This document shows positions 31,165 to 38,872 of a stretch of 40,587 nt of DNA, one piece after another (within the stretch, counting starts at the first letter, position 1; each line of letters starts with the position of its first letter). Under the pieces are notes generated by a model. It saw only the letters and a program-made list of their open reading frames with translations, did not search any database and had not been told where the DNA came from. The DNA lies in contig CAJULD010000026.1 of assembly GCA_910587505.1 (NCBI GenBank), forward strand, positions 1 to 40,587. The letters are read 5' to 3'. This DNA comes from an uncultured Oscillospiraceae bacterium (GTDB lineage Bacteria > Bacillota > Clostridia > Oscillospirales > Oscillospiraceae). The position numbers and the translations under genes were made by a program.

Positions 31165-32517
31165 ATGGCAAGATTTACTGGCGTTAAGGGCATCGGCCTG
31201 TCCTGCGGCGACTTCAAGGGCAGGGACGTGGCCGGATGCATTTTCGGCAACGAGAACACCATCCGCACCCAGATGCTGGTGGAAGCCGCCCTGGCCCGGG
31301 TTCAGGCCCGGCTGGGCATCATTCCGCAGGAGGCCTGCGACGAGATCAACCGCAAGTGCGACGTAGACCTGCTGGACGAGGAGGAGTATATCCGCCAGTA
31401 CGAAATCACCAATCACCCCCTGGTATGCCTCATCCGAACCTACGCCGCCATCTGCGAGGACGGGGCCGGGGAGTACATCCACTACGGCACCACCACCCAG
31501 GACATCATCGACACCGCCAACATGCTCCAGCTGAAGCAGGCCTGCGAGCTCATCGAGGCCAAGACCCGAAAGCTCCGGGACCGGACAGGCCAGCTGGCCC
31601 GGCAGTACCGGGACACGGTGATGATGGGCCGCACCAACGACCAGCAGGCCATGCCCATTACCCTGGGATTCAAAATGGCCACCTGGGCCGACGAGCTGGA
31701 CCGCAGCATCCAGCGTCTGACCCAGAGCAGGGACCGGATCTTCGTGGGCTCCTTCTTCGGGGCCGCCGGTACCCTGGCCTCCCTGGAGGAGAAGGGGCTG
31801 GAGATTCAGCAGGGACTGATGAAGGAGCTGGGGCTGGGGGATTCCCGGATCATGTGGTTCACCAGCCGGGACCGTCTGGCGGAGCTGACGTGCAACCTGA
31901 GCATCCTCTGCGGCACCCTGGGCCGCATCGCCAACGAGGTCTACAACGGCCAGCGCAGCGAGGTCAACGAGCTCTCCGAGGGCTTCAGGCCCGGCAAGGT
32001 GGGCTCCTCCACCATGCCCCATAAGCGCAACCCCTTTATCCCCGGCGAGGTCATCAGCTATGCCCGCCTCTCCCGCAGCACCGTGGTGGACGCGCTGGGC
32101 TGCATGGAGGGAACCAATGAGCGGGACGTGCGGACCATCGGCATGGAGAAGGAATTTCTGGCCCGCTCCTGCTGCCTGACCGACGCCGCCCTGGACCGGT
32201 GCAATCTGCTGCTGGAGGACCTGGAGGTCCACGAGACCGGTATCCGCCGGAATCTGGACCTGCTGGGCGGTCTTGTCTACGCCGAGGCGCTGATGATGCG
32301 TCTGAGCGGGGACTACGGCCGTCTGGAGTCCCACGAGATCATTTACGAGCTGGCCCAGAAGGCCATTTCCGGGAACCGGAGTTTCCGGGAGCTGCTGCTG
32401 GAGGACCCGCGCACCGCCTCCAGGCTCTCCGCGGAGGAGCTGGACCGCATTATGGACCCCGCCCATTATACCGGTCTGGCCACTTATTTCGTGGACGCCA
32501 TCGTGGGAAAGGAATAA
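31165..32517 (+). CDS. Lyase of the fumarase/aspartase/adenylosuccinate lyase superfamily
   Basis: A 450-residue homotetrameric-type lyase. The superfamily signature GSSTMPHKRNP is at residues 280-290 and HYGTTTQDI (106-114) is the second active-site region. TNDQQAMPITLGFKMA is the third. The order and style are closest to the adenylosuccinate lyase and carboxymuconate cycloisomerase branch. The context (transporter and amidohydrolase, LysR control, no purine genes) argues against a housekeeping PurB. It probably removes fumarate from an imported N- or C-substituted succinate, or cycloisomerises a muconate. The downstream use of fumarate by fumA/fumB is plausible. Confidence 0.85.
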   Translation: MARFTGVKGIGLSCGDFKGRDVAGCIFGNENTIRTQMLVEAALARVQARLGIIPQEACDEINRKCDVDLLDEEEYIRQYEITNHPLVCLIRTYAAICEDGAGEYIHYGTTTQDIIDTANMLQLKQACELIEAKTRKLRDRTGQLARQYRDTVMMGRTNDQQAMPITLGFKMATWADELDRSIQRLTQSRDRIFVGSFFGAAGTLASLEEKGLEIQQGLMKELGLGDSRIMWFTSRDRLAELTCNLSILCGTLGRIANEVYNGQRSEVNELSEGFRPGKVGSSTMPHKRNPFIPGEVISYARLSRSTVVDALGCMEGTNERDVRTIGMEKEFLARSCCLTDAALDRCNLLLEDLEVHETGIRRNLDLLGGLVYAEALMMRLSGDYGRLESHEIIYELAQKAISGNRSFRELLLEDPRTASRLSAEELDRIMDPAHYTGLATYFVDAIVGKE

Positions 32518-32529
32518 GAAGCAGAAAGG

Positions 32530-32576
32530 ACTTTCCGGAAGGGGCGCGCCCGGCCTCGCGGGAGCTTCCGGAAAGT
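32530..32576 (+). promoter_or_regulatory. Intercistronic hairpin between lyase and abgA genes
   Basis: ACTTTCCGGAAG pairs with CTTCCGGAAAGT (12 bp) around a 23-base GC-rich loop, followed by TTTAC. A second imperfect stem lies at about 32598-32626. It may reduce or stabilise the downstream message within the operon. Confidence 0.5.
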
Positions 32577-32665
32577 TTACAGGAATGTATGACGCGTGGG
32601 AGGGCCGGGCTCTGTCCCGGTCCTCCCCTTATCAATCGACCGTATCGGGAGAAAGGAACCGCCTT

Positions 32666-33970
32666 ATGAGTATTTATGATTCCATCCTCCGGCAGGCCGG
32701 AGAGCTTGCTCCGCAGCTGCGGAAGATCCGGCGGGATCTCCACGCCCACGCGGAGACCGGCTGGTTCGAGATCCGCACCAGCTCTCTGATCGCCCGGCGT
32801 CTCACGCAGCTGGGGTACCGGGTCCTCACCGGTCCGGAGGTCTGCCTGGCGGAGAGCCGCATGGGCCTGCCCGGTCAGGAGGCGCTGGATGAGCAGTACC
32901 GGCGGGCTCTGGAGCAGGGGGCCGTACAGCCCTGGGCCGGGCGGGCCAGGGACGGCTTTACCGGCGTGATCGGTATTCTGGACTGCGGGGAGGGGCCCTC
33001 CATCGCCCTGCGCTTTGACATCGACGCCCTGGGCGTCTTCGAGGACGGCTCCAGCGGCCACCGCCCCGCACGGGAGGGCTTTCGCTCGAAAAACGAGGGT
33101 ATGATGCACGCCTGCGGGCACGACGGGCACACTGCCATCGGCCTTGGCGCGGCACAGGTGCTGATGACCCTGCGGGACCGGCTGCGGGGGAAAATCAAAC
33201 TGATTTTTCAGCCCGCGGAGGAGGGCGTCCGGGGGGCCAGGGCCATTGTGGACCGCGGTCATCTGGACGGGGTGGACTATGTCATCGGCAGTCACATGGG
33301 CAAGAGCGCCGGAGACGCGCAGATCGGATTCTCCACCGGCAGCACCCTGGCCACCTCCAAGCTGGACGCCCTCTTCACCGGACGCGCCGCCCATGCCGGG
33401 GCCTCCCCGGAGGCGGGAGACAACGCCCTGCTGGCCGCCGCTTCGGCGGTGCTGAACCTCCACGCCATTCCCCGCAGCAGCGCCGGGGATACCCGGATCA
33501 ACGTGGGGACCCTCCATGCCGGCTCCGGACGGAACGTGGTCTGCGACCGGGCCAGACTGGAGATCGAGGTGCGGGGCGCCACCACCGAGACGAACCGGTA
33601 TGTGGAGGACTATGCCCGGCGCATTCTGCGCGCGGCGGCGGAGATGCACGGCTGTTCCTGTGAGGTAACGCTGATGGGGAACGCGGAGTCCCTGCGGAGC
33701 GACGGGGAAATGATCGAGCGCTGCGCCCGGGTATGCCGGGAAAAGCTGGGGCTGCGCACCGCGCCTCCCCGGTCCGGGGCCGGCGCCAGCGAGGACTTCG
33801 CCTACATGGTAAACCGCGTCCGCGCCCAGGGCGGGCAGGGACTGTTCTTCTCCACCCTCACCCCCTGCGCGGGGCCCTTCCACAGCAGGCAGTTTGATTT
33901 TCAGGAGGAGGCCCTTTCCAGCGCGGTCTGCGTCTTCTGCGGCCTGACCTGCGATCTTATGGGGCTGTAG
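32666..33970 (+). CDS. abgA: AbgA-type M20 amidohydrolase (p-aminobenzoyl-glutamate hydrolase subunit A-like)
   Basis: A 434-residue metallo-amidohydrolase (E. coli AbgA has 436). It shares AbgA-specific stretches beyond the M20 core: RRDLHAHAETGWFEIRTSSL, LAESRMGLPGQ, DGFTGVIGILD and SGHRPAREGF. Metal-binding motifs are HACGHDGH (148-155) and FQPAEEG (181-187). AbgA works with AbgB to cleave p-aminobenzoyl-glutamate, but no abgB or abgT is present. Related single enzymes cleave other N-acyl amino acids. The start at 32666 follows GAAAGGA. Confidence 0.85.
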   Translation: MSIYDSILRQAGELAPQLRKIRRDLHAHAETGWFEIRTSSLIARRLTQLGYRVLTGPEVCLAESRMGLPGQEALDEQYRRALEQGAVQPWAGRARDGFTGVIGILDCGEGPSIALRFDIDALGVFEDGSSGHRPAREGFRSKNEGMMHACGHDGHTAIGLGAAQVLMTLRDRLRGKIKLIFQPAEEGVRGARAIVDRGHLDGVDYVIGSHMGKSAGDAQIGFSTGSTLATSKLDALFTGRAAHAGASPEAGDNALLAAASAVLNLHAIPRSSAGDTRINVGTLHAGSGRNVVCDRARLEIEVRGATTETNRYVEDYARRILRAAAEMHGCSCEVTLMGNAESLRSDGEMIERCARVCREKLGLRTAPPRSGAGASEDFAYMVNRVRAQGGQGLFFSTLTPCAGPFHSRQFDFQEEALSSAVCVFCGLTCDLMGL

Positions 33971-33980
33971 AGACTGACAG

Positions 33981-34017
33981 AAGGCCGTGCGTCCGTAACC
34001 TCCGGACGCACGGCCTT
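33981..34017. terminator. Bidirectional terminator between convergent genes
   Basis: AAGGCCGTGCGTCCG and its 15-base complement pair perfectly around a 7-nt loop, between the ends of abgA (plus) and the M23 peptidase gene (minus). The flanks are AGACTGACAG and CCTGATTGTC. Confidence 0.75.
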
Positions 34018-34042
34018 CCTGATTGTCATGGCAGGCGAGAAA

Positions 34043-34843
34043 TCAGTCTCTTCCCAGAAATTCCACAGGGTCCAGCAGCTCCCCGTCTCTGGCTACGCTG
34101 AAGTGGAGGTGCGCGCCCAGACCGGCCTCGGTGAGGGAGGTGTTGCCCACCGCCCCCAGAACCGCTCCGGCGGGAACCTCGTCTCCGGCCCGGACGCTGG
34201 TCTCCGGCTGAAGGCTGGCGTAGGTGGTGACGTAACCGTTGCGGTGGTCCACCTGGATCGTGGTTCCCATGCGGCCGTCCTCCTCTACGGAGAGGATGAC
34301 TCCGGCGGAGGCGGAGACAACGGCGGTTCCCGCTTCCGCCTGAATGTCAATGCCGTCATGGGTCCGCCAGTCGCCCATGGTGGCGTCATAGACCAGCTGG
34401 TCCACGGAGAAGGCCGCCGCCGTCTCGCCCGCCAGGGGCTGGACGATAATCATGGGTTCCACGGCCTCGATGGGCGCGGGTTCCATGACGGGCGCGTCGT
34501 CCTCGTTGAGAGGAAGGTCCTCGTCCGGGGCCTCCGGCACGGAGACTTCCGGCGCAGGCGCTTCCAGCTCCGGGATGGGACGGACGGTGGGCTTTTCCAC
34601 CGTAATGGGCGAGTCGTTGATGACGGGCTTCGCCGGCTCCGGCTCCGGAAGAGAGACGCTTTGCGCGGGCTCAGGGTCTGTGACGGAGCTGGGGACAGGG
34701 TCGCTGGTCTGGGGCTCAGGGTCGTTTCTCAGCAGGGCGAAATAGCCAACCACTCCGGCTGCGATCACGCAGACGAGCAGGGCTATGTAGAAGCCCATGC
34801 CGCCGAAGATGGAGGCAGACTGCCGCTTGCCTCTGTTGTCCAT
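34043..34843 (-). CDS. Membrane-anchored M23 (LytM) peptidase
   Basis: A 266-residue cell-wall protein. A single membrane segment (about 17-38) is followed by an acidic, Pro/Glu-rich stretch (41-135) and an M23 domain (about 140-262). The zinc and catalytic residues are all present: H162 and D166 (HDGID) and H245/H247 (AHLHF). It is therefore probably an active peptidoglycan endopeptidase outside the membrane. The single-span plus LytM layout also resembles SpoIIQ of spore formers, which is an alternative I cannot exclude. GAAAGGAAG precedes the start. Confidence 0.88.
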   Translation of the reverse strand: MDNRGKRQSASIFGGMGFYIALLVCVIAAGVVGYFALLRNDPEPQTSDPVPSSVTDPEPAQSVSLPEPEPAKPVINDSPITVEKPTVRPIPELEAPAPEVSVPEAPDEDLPLNEDDAPVMEPAPIEAVEPMIIVQPLAGETAAAFSVDQLVYDATMGDWRTHDGIDIQAEAGTAVVSASAGVILSVEEDGRMGTTIQVDHRNGYVTTYASLQPETSVRAGDEVPAGAVLGAVGNTSLTEAGLGAHLHFSVARDGELLDPVEFLGRD

Positions 34844-35342
34844 GAAAATCTTCCTTTCATCATCCTGCCGCCCGGCCGGACGGCTGTAGTAGGGGGGAGA
34901 AGAACCTCCAGTCCCATTGTGCGCCTCCGGCGGGTATTTTATGCAGCCTGTCCGGGATTTTCTTATTTTCTCACGGGAGCCAGAGAAAAAGTTCCCGGAG
35001 TCTGTGCTGCTTCCAAATCAGAACCCGATGCCGTCACCGTGCGGGAATCCTGGAATTGCAAGGGGTTAATGGGCGTTCTTATAGCAATCATCAGAATTCC
35101 TGGCAAAAGCTCAGGGGTACAAAGTGCCCATGGCCGCGTTGTCGTCTGTGCCCGTCAAAAGTTTTTCCCGTCAATCTGCGCGCTTCGCCTGCTGGTACAG
35201 CTTCTTAAAGTTCTTTCCCATGCGTTTCCTTCCAGAAAAAAGTATAGGAAATTTGTGAAATCAGGTATCATTTGAGAAAATTTTATGGTAGAATGATAAA
35301 AAAGCGCCGGACGCTGTGCGGTCCGGCGGGAGGGAGCCCATT
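34844..35342. other. 500-base intergenic region with a promoter and a possible micro-ORF
   Basis: No normal-sized gene is seen. An extended -10 promoter TGG-TAGAAT (35286-35294) points right toward the acyltransferase gene. On the minus strand a 16-codon frame (35221-35171, MGKNFKKLYQQAKRAD) follows a ribosome-like AAGGAAA at 7 bases. The stretch about 35196-35240 loosely resembles the AAAGTTCTTT stem-loop repeats. The rest, 34860-35160, holds nothing I can name. Confidence 0.45.
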
Positions 35343-36635
35343 ATGGAAAGCATCGACGTAAACTACGGCGGTCTCAGGCGCTATGACACCACCCGGCCTC
35401 CCCTGCGGCAGCGAAAGATTTTTACCGCCATCCTGCGGGCGCTGTGCGGCATGAGCATGCTCGGTCAGGAGTACAAGATTGAGAAAATCAATATGGAGGG
35501 CCTCAAGCCCCCCTATATCCTTCTGAGCAACCACATGTATTTCGTGGACTTCCATCTCTGCTCCATCGCAACCTGGCCCCACCCGGTCAATAACATCGCC
35601 ACCATCGACGGATACTACCGCCGGCCCTTCATCATGGAGTGGCTTGGCTGCCTGTGCAAGCGGAAATTCACCACCGACATGCACCTGCTCCGTTCGGTTA
35701 AAACCGTTCTCCAGGACTACGGCGGCATCCTCTGCATGTACCCGGAAGCCCGCTACTCCCCCATCGGCACCACCGCCATTCTGCCGGACTCCCTGGGGAA
35801 GCTGGTGAAAAATCAGGGCGTTCCGGTGGTGGTGCTGCTCCACCACGGCAACTACCTCCACACCCCCTTCTGGAACTACCGCAAGCCCCGGAAGGTTCCC
35901 CTGCATACCACCATGACCCGGATTCTCACCGCGCAGGAGACGGCGGAGAAGTCCGCCGCCGAGATCGGCCGGATCATCCGGGAGGCCATGGAGTACGACG
36001 AGTACCGCTGGCAGCGGGAGAAGAACATCCGCATCACCGAACCCTTCCGGGCGGAGGGACTGCACAAGGTGCTCTATCAGTGCCCCCGCTGCCTCACCGA
36101 ATCCCGGATGGAGAGCCAGGGGGCCACACTGCGCTGCGCCGCCTGCGGCAAGACATGGGAGCTGGACGAGCTGGGGGTCCTCCACGCCGGGGAGGGCGAA
36201 ACGGAGTTCGCCTACCCCCCCGACTGGTTCGAGTGGGAGCGGGCGCAGGTCCGCGCCCAGCTGGAGAGCGGAACCTATCATTTTGAGGACGAGGTGGAGG
36301 TATTTTCCCTCCCCAACGCATGGCGCTTCCAGAAGCTGGGAAAGGCCCGGCTGATCCACGACATGGAGGAGGGCTTCATTGTGGAGGGGGAGCACAACGG
36401 CGCTCCCTACCGCATTCACCGGCCCCCTCTGGGCATGTACGGGCTGCATGTCGAGTACGACTACTGTTACGTCCGGGCCGATGACTGCGTCGATATCTCC
36501 ACAGGCAACGACAGCCTCTACTGCTATCCCACCAGGCAGAACGTGGTGACCAAGCTGAGCTTCGCCACCGAGGAGCTGTACAAAATCAGACAGGCGGAGC
36601 GGAAGGCGGCCCGACATTCCGCTTCCGCCCGCTGA
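35343..36635 (+). CDS. PlsC-like 1-acylglycerol-3-phosphate acyltransferase with zinc ribbon
   Basis: A 430-residue protein. The first 215 residues are an acyltransferase domain with the NHxxxxD catalytic motif (N63, H64, D69 in LSNHMYFVD) and the phosphate-binding EARYSPIGT (135-143). It is longer than PlsC (about 240 residues). A zinc ribbon follows (C247, C250, C265, C268: CPRC...CAAC) and then a roughly 150-residue C-terminal region with no family I recognise. It should acylate a lysolipid or related acceptor at the membrane. The start at 35343 follows GGAGGG. An extended -10 promoter lies upstream. Confidence 0.82.
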   Translation: MESIDVNYGGLRRYDTTRPPLRQRKIFTAILRALCGMSMLGQEYKIEKINMEGLKPPYILLSNHMYFVDFHLCSIATWPHPVNNIATIDGYYRRPFIMEWLGCLCKRKFTTDMHLLRSVKTVLQDYGGILCMYPEARYSPIGTTAILPDSLGKLVKNQGVPVVVLLHHGNYLHTPFWNYRKPRKVPLHTTMTRILTAQETAEKSAAEIGRIIREAMEYDEYRWQREKNIRITEPFRAEGLHKVLYQCPRCLTESRMESQGATLRCAACGKTWELDELGVLHAGEGETEFAYPPDWFEWERAQVRAQLESGTYHFEDEVEVFSLPNAWRFQKLGKARLIHDMEEGFIVEGEHNGAPYRIHRPPLGMYGLHVEYDYCYVRADDCVDISTGNDSLYCYPTRQNVVTKLSFATEELYKIRQAERKAARHSASAR

Positions 36636-36648
36636 CGGGGCGCGCCGG

Positions 36649-37926
36649 TCACACCCCCAGAAGAATCCCCACTGCCGTTCCGGCGTAGTTGCCGATGACG
36701 TAGCCCAGCACGCCCACCAGCATGGCGGGCCCCACCAGACGGGACCACCCCTGGGACACGGCCATGCCGGCCGCCGTGGTCGGTCCACCGATGTTGGCGT
36801 TGGAGGCGATAATGGCGTCCTCCAGGTCAAATTTCAGCAGCTTCGCCCCCGCAAAGCAGAAGAGCATGTTGACCACCACCATGATAAAGGTCAGCGCCAG
36901 AAACAGCGGGGCCTCCGTGAGCACCGTGTAAATATTGGCGGGCACGCCGATGACAAACAGGAACAGGTAGATCAGATAGGTACCGATCTCCTGAGACCCG
37001 TGAATCTTCTCCGCCGTACCGGAAAAGCAGGTGGCCGCAGTGACGGAGAGGGTGGTAATCCACACGTACTGGCTGCCCAGGAATTTTCCCACGAAGTCCA
37101 GAAGCCCCTCCCGGAAGCCGGAAACCACACCCTCCGCCGCGAAGGGGCTGAACACGCCCGCAATCAGGTTGGAGAGCCACACCACCACCACGGCAAAGGC
37201 GATGTTCAGCGCCACATCCTTCAGAGAGATATCCTTGCGGCTCCAGAAGGAGGCCGCCTGAGTCTTCGCCCCGCCGGAACCGGTTCCCCGCTCCACCCCG
37301 TCAATATGGGGATGGGAAAACGCCGCCCGGAAAAGCCGCATGCCGGCAAAGGCGATGAGCACGAAGAAGTACAGCGCCATCAGCAGATTGTCCGCCACCG
37401 TGGCGGCCGCGGCGACGGGGGTCCCCTTCAGGCCGTGCTGCATGGCCATGGCGGAGAAGTTCACGCTGCCGCCGATATAGGAGCCGGTCATCATAGAGGC
37501 CACCGCCGCCAGGTCCCTGGACTGCCCGCCGCCGGCGGTGTACGCCCCGTTCAGGGCGTAGTAGGCCAGAAAGGCTCCCACGATGGTGCCCACCGCGCCA
37601 ATGAGGAAGATGGTCAGCATCTTCCCGGCCTCCCGCCAGATTTTTTTCAGGTCGCACTGAAGCAGCAGCAGGGGGATGCCCATGGGCACAATGACGCCCC
37701 AGACGATGTCGTCATACAGCACGCTGGCAATGGGGAGCACGCCGATATTGGCCAGGACCATGGCCAGAATCAGCGCGATGACGGACCCGGACACCCGCGC
37801 CGCCCATCTGTATTTCTGCTCCAGAATAATGGAAAGGGCCACGCAGACGCACATTACCCCCAGCAGCCCCCAGGTATCGTCAGGGCCAATGAGCGTGTGA
37901 CCCAGAAGATTTTCCAGCAATGACAC
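36649..37926 (-). CDS. DUF819-family membrane transporter
   Basis: A 425-residue integral membrane protein with about ten to eleven hydrophobic segments. GVIVPMGIPLLLLQCDLKKI, MMTGSYIGGSVNFSAMA and IIASNANIGGPTTAAGMAVS are the repeated conserved motifs of DUF819 proteins. These are distant relatives of the bile acid/sodium symporter fold with unknown substrates. I chose the GTG start at 37926 (GGAGG 9 bases before it) over a longer frame from 37971 that includes the leader hairpin. Convergent with the acyltransferase gene. Confidence 0.85.
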   Translation of the reverse strand: MSLLENLLGHTLIGPDDTWGLLGVMCVCVALSIILEQKYRWAARVSGSVIALILAMVLANIGVLPIASVLYDDIVWGVIVPMGIPLLLLQCDLKKIWREAGKMLTIFLIGAVGTIVGAFLAYYALNGAYTAGGGQSRDLAAVASMMTGSYIGGSVNFSAMAMQHGLKGTPVAAAATVADNLLMALYFFVLIAFAGMRLFRAAFSHPHIDGVERGTGSGGAKTQAASFWSRKDISLKDVALNIAFAVVVVWLSNLIAGVFSPFAAEGVVSGFREGLLDFVGKFLGSQYVWITTLSVTAATCFSGTAEKIHGSQEIGTYLIYLFLFVIGVPANIYTVLTEAPLFLALTFIMVVVNMLFCFAGAKLLKFDLEDAIIASNANIGGPTTAAGMAVSQGWSRLVGPAMLVGVLGYVIGNYAGTAVGILLGV

Positions 37927-37953
37927 AGGCTTGTCCTCCAAAAAACAGATATT

Positions 37954-38018
37954 GGCCGCCGGAGACTGCACTCCGGCGGCCTGTCCTATATCATAGCGGA
38001 AAGGGCGGTTCCTGTCAA
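37954..38018 (-). promoter_or_regulatory. Consensus promoter and 5'-terminal hairpin of the DUF819 gene
   Basis: On the minus strand TTGACA (38018-38013), 17 bases, TATGAT (37995-37990). The start should fall near 37983. GGCCGCCGGAG pairs with CTCCGGCGGCC (37981-37954), so the RNA begins with an 11-bp hairpin. TTTTTT follows it just before the ribosome site. It is either a protective 5' stem or an attenuator. Confidence 0.7.
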
Positions 38019-38099
38019 TTCCCTGAACCTTTAATATTTTTTATCTCTCCGGGGCTTCCAGCCCCGGAAAAGTAAAAAGAAAAATTTTGCAAAACCTTC

Positions 38100-38128
38100 T
38101 TTACAAGCCGTATACCATCTGTTATACT
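38100..38128 (+). promoter_or_regulatory. Promoter of the XRE-lepA pair
   Basis: TTTACA (38100-38105), a 17-base spacer and TATACT (38123-38128), about 55 bases before the XRE start. Confidence 0.75.
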
Positions 38129-38186
38129 ATAACTCCCCGTATTTCCATTTTGAACAGGGGAAAAGAGAGAACGGGAGGATCATCAC

Positions 38187-38867
38187 ATGAACGCGGATTT
38201 TTCACGGGTATTGTCCCTGCTCCGCCAGGAGAAGGGGATCAGTCAGAGAAAGGCCGCCGCCGCGCTGGGCATCAGTCAGGCGCTGCTCAGCCACTATGAA
38301 AACGGTATCCGGGAACCGGGGCTCGCCTTTGTGGCCAGGGCCTGCGACTACTACCACGTATCGGCGGACTACCTGCTGGGCCGGAGTCTCAATCAGGACG
38401 GCGCGGTCATCGAGGCCGGAGAGCTGGCGGACGCCAGCGAGGGCAGAGAAGAGCTTAAGGGCAGCGTCATGGCCAAATTTCAGAAAAAGCTGATCGTCAA
38501 CACCGCCAGCGTGCTCTTCGACCTTCTGGGACAGACCAACAACAAAGAGGCCGTCTCCCAGGCCGCGGCGTATCTCAGCGGGGCGCTGTACCAGATGTTC
38601 CGGCTGCTCTACCGCGCCGCCGGCGGAAACGAGGGCTATTTTGCCACGGACAGCACCGGCTTTGACATGGACGTCATGTCCGCAGACATGACGCTGGCAA
38701 GGATTCAGTACGCCAGAGCGCTGGCAGACTATCCGGGGGAGTACCCCTCCATGGATTCCCGGTCCCTGACGGACGCCTATCCGGGACTCTCCCAGTCCAT
38801 GGCGCAGGTCTTTCACAGCGCGGACGGAAGAGTCAAACAGCTGGAAGAAATATCGCAGTCGAGGTAA
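38187..38867 (+). CDS. XRE-family regulator with long C-terminal domain
   Basis: A 226-residue DNA-binding protein. The HTH occupies residues 5-65 (LLRQEKGISQRKAAAALGIS, QALLSHYENGIREPG, YHVSADYLLGRS). Residues about 90-226 form a separate, mostly helical domain (KKLIVNTASVLFDLLGQTNN and on) that I cannot name. It may be an oligomerisation or ligand domain. GGGAGGA precedes the start. lepA begins five bases after its stop, so the two are co-transcribed. Confidence 0.88.
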   Translation: MNADFSRVLSLLRQEKGISQRKAAAALGISQALLSHYENGIREPGLAFVARACDYYHVSADYLLGRSLNQDGAVIEAGELADASEGREELKGSVMAKFQKKLIVNTASVLFDLLGQTNNKEAVSQAAAYLSGALYQMFRLLYRAAGGNEGYFATDSTGFDMDVMSADMTLARIQYARALADYPGEYPSMDSRSLTDAYPGLSQSMAQVFHSADGRVKQLEEISQSR

Positions 38868-38872
38868 GGAAA

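Noticed and set aside
29661..31268. 535-codon His/Asp/Gly-rich frame opposite the permease
   Set aside because: The reverse complement of hydrophobic membrane codons gives just this composition. The permease on the plus strand has membrane segments, a ribosome site and a promoter.
31165..32517. purB (adenylosuccinate lyase) as a firm call
   Set aside because: The superfamily is certain, but LysR control and operon partners point to catabolism. The signature motif alone does not fix the substrate.
34043..34843. Degenerate, inactive LytM protein
   Set aside because: The HxxxD (H162, D166) and HxH (H245, H247) motifs are both complete, so the peptidase is probably active.
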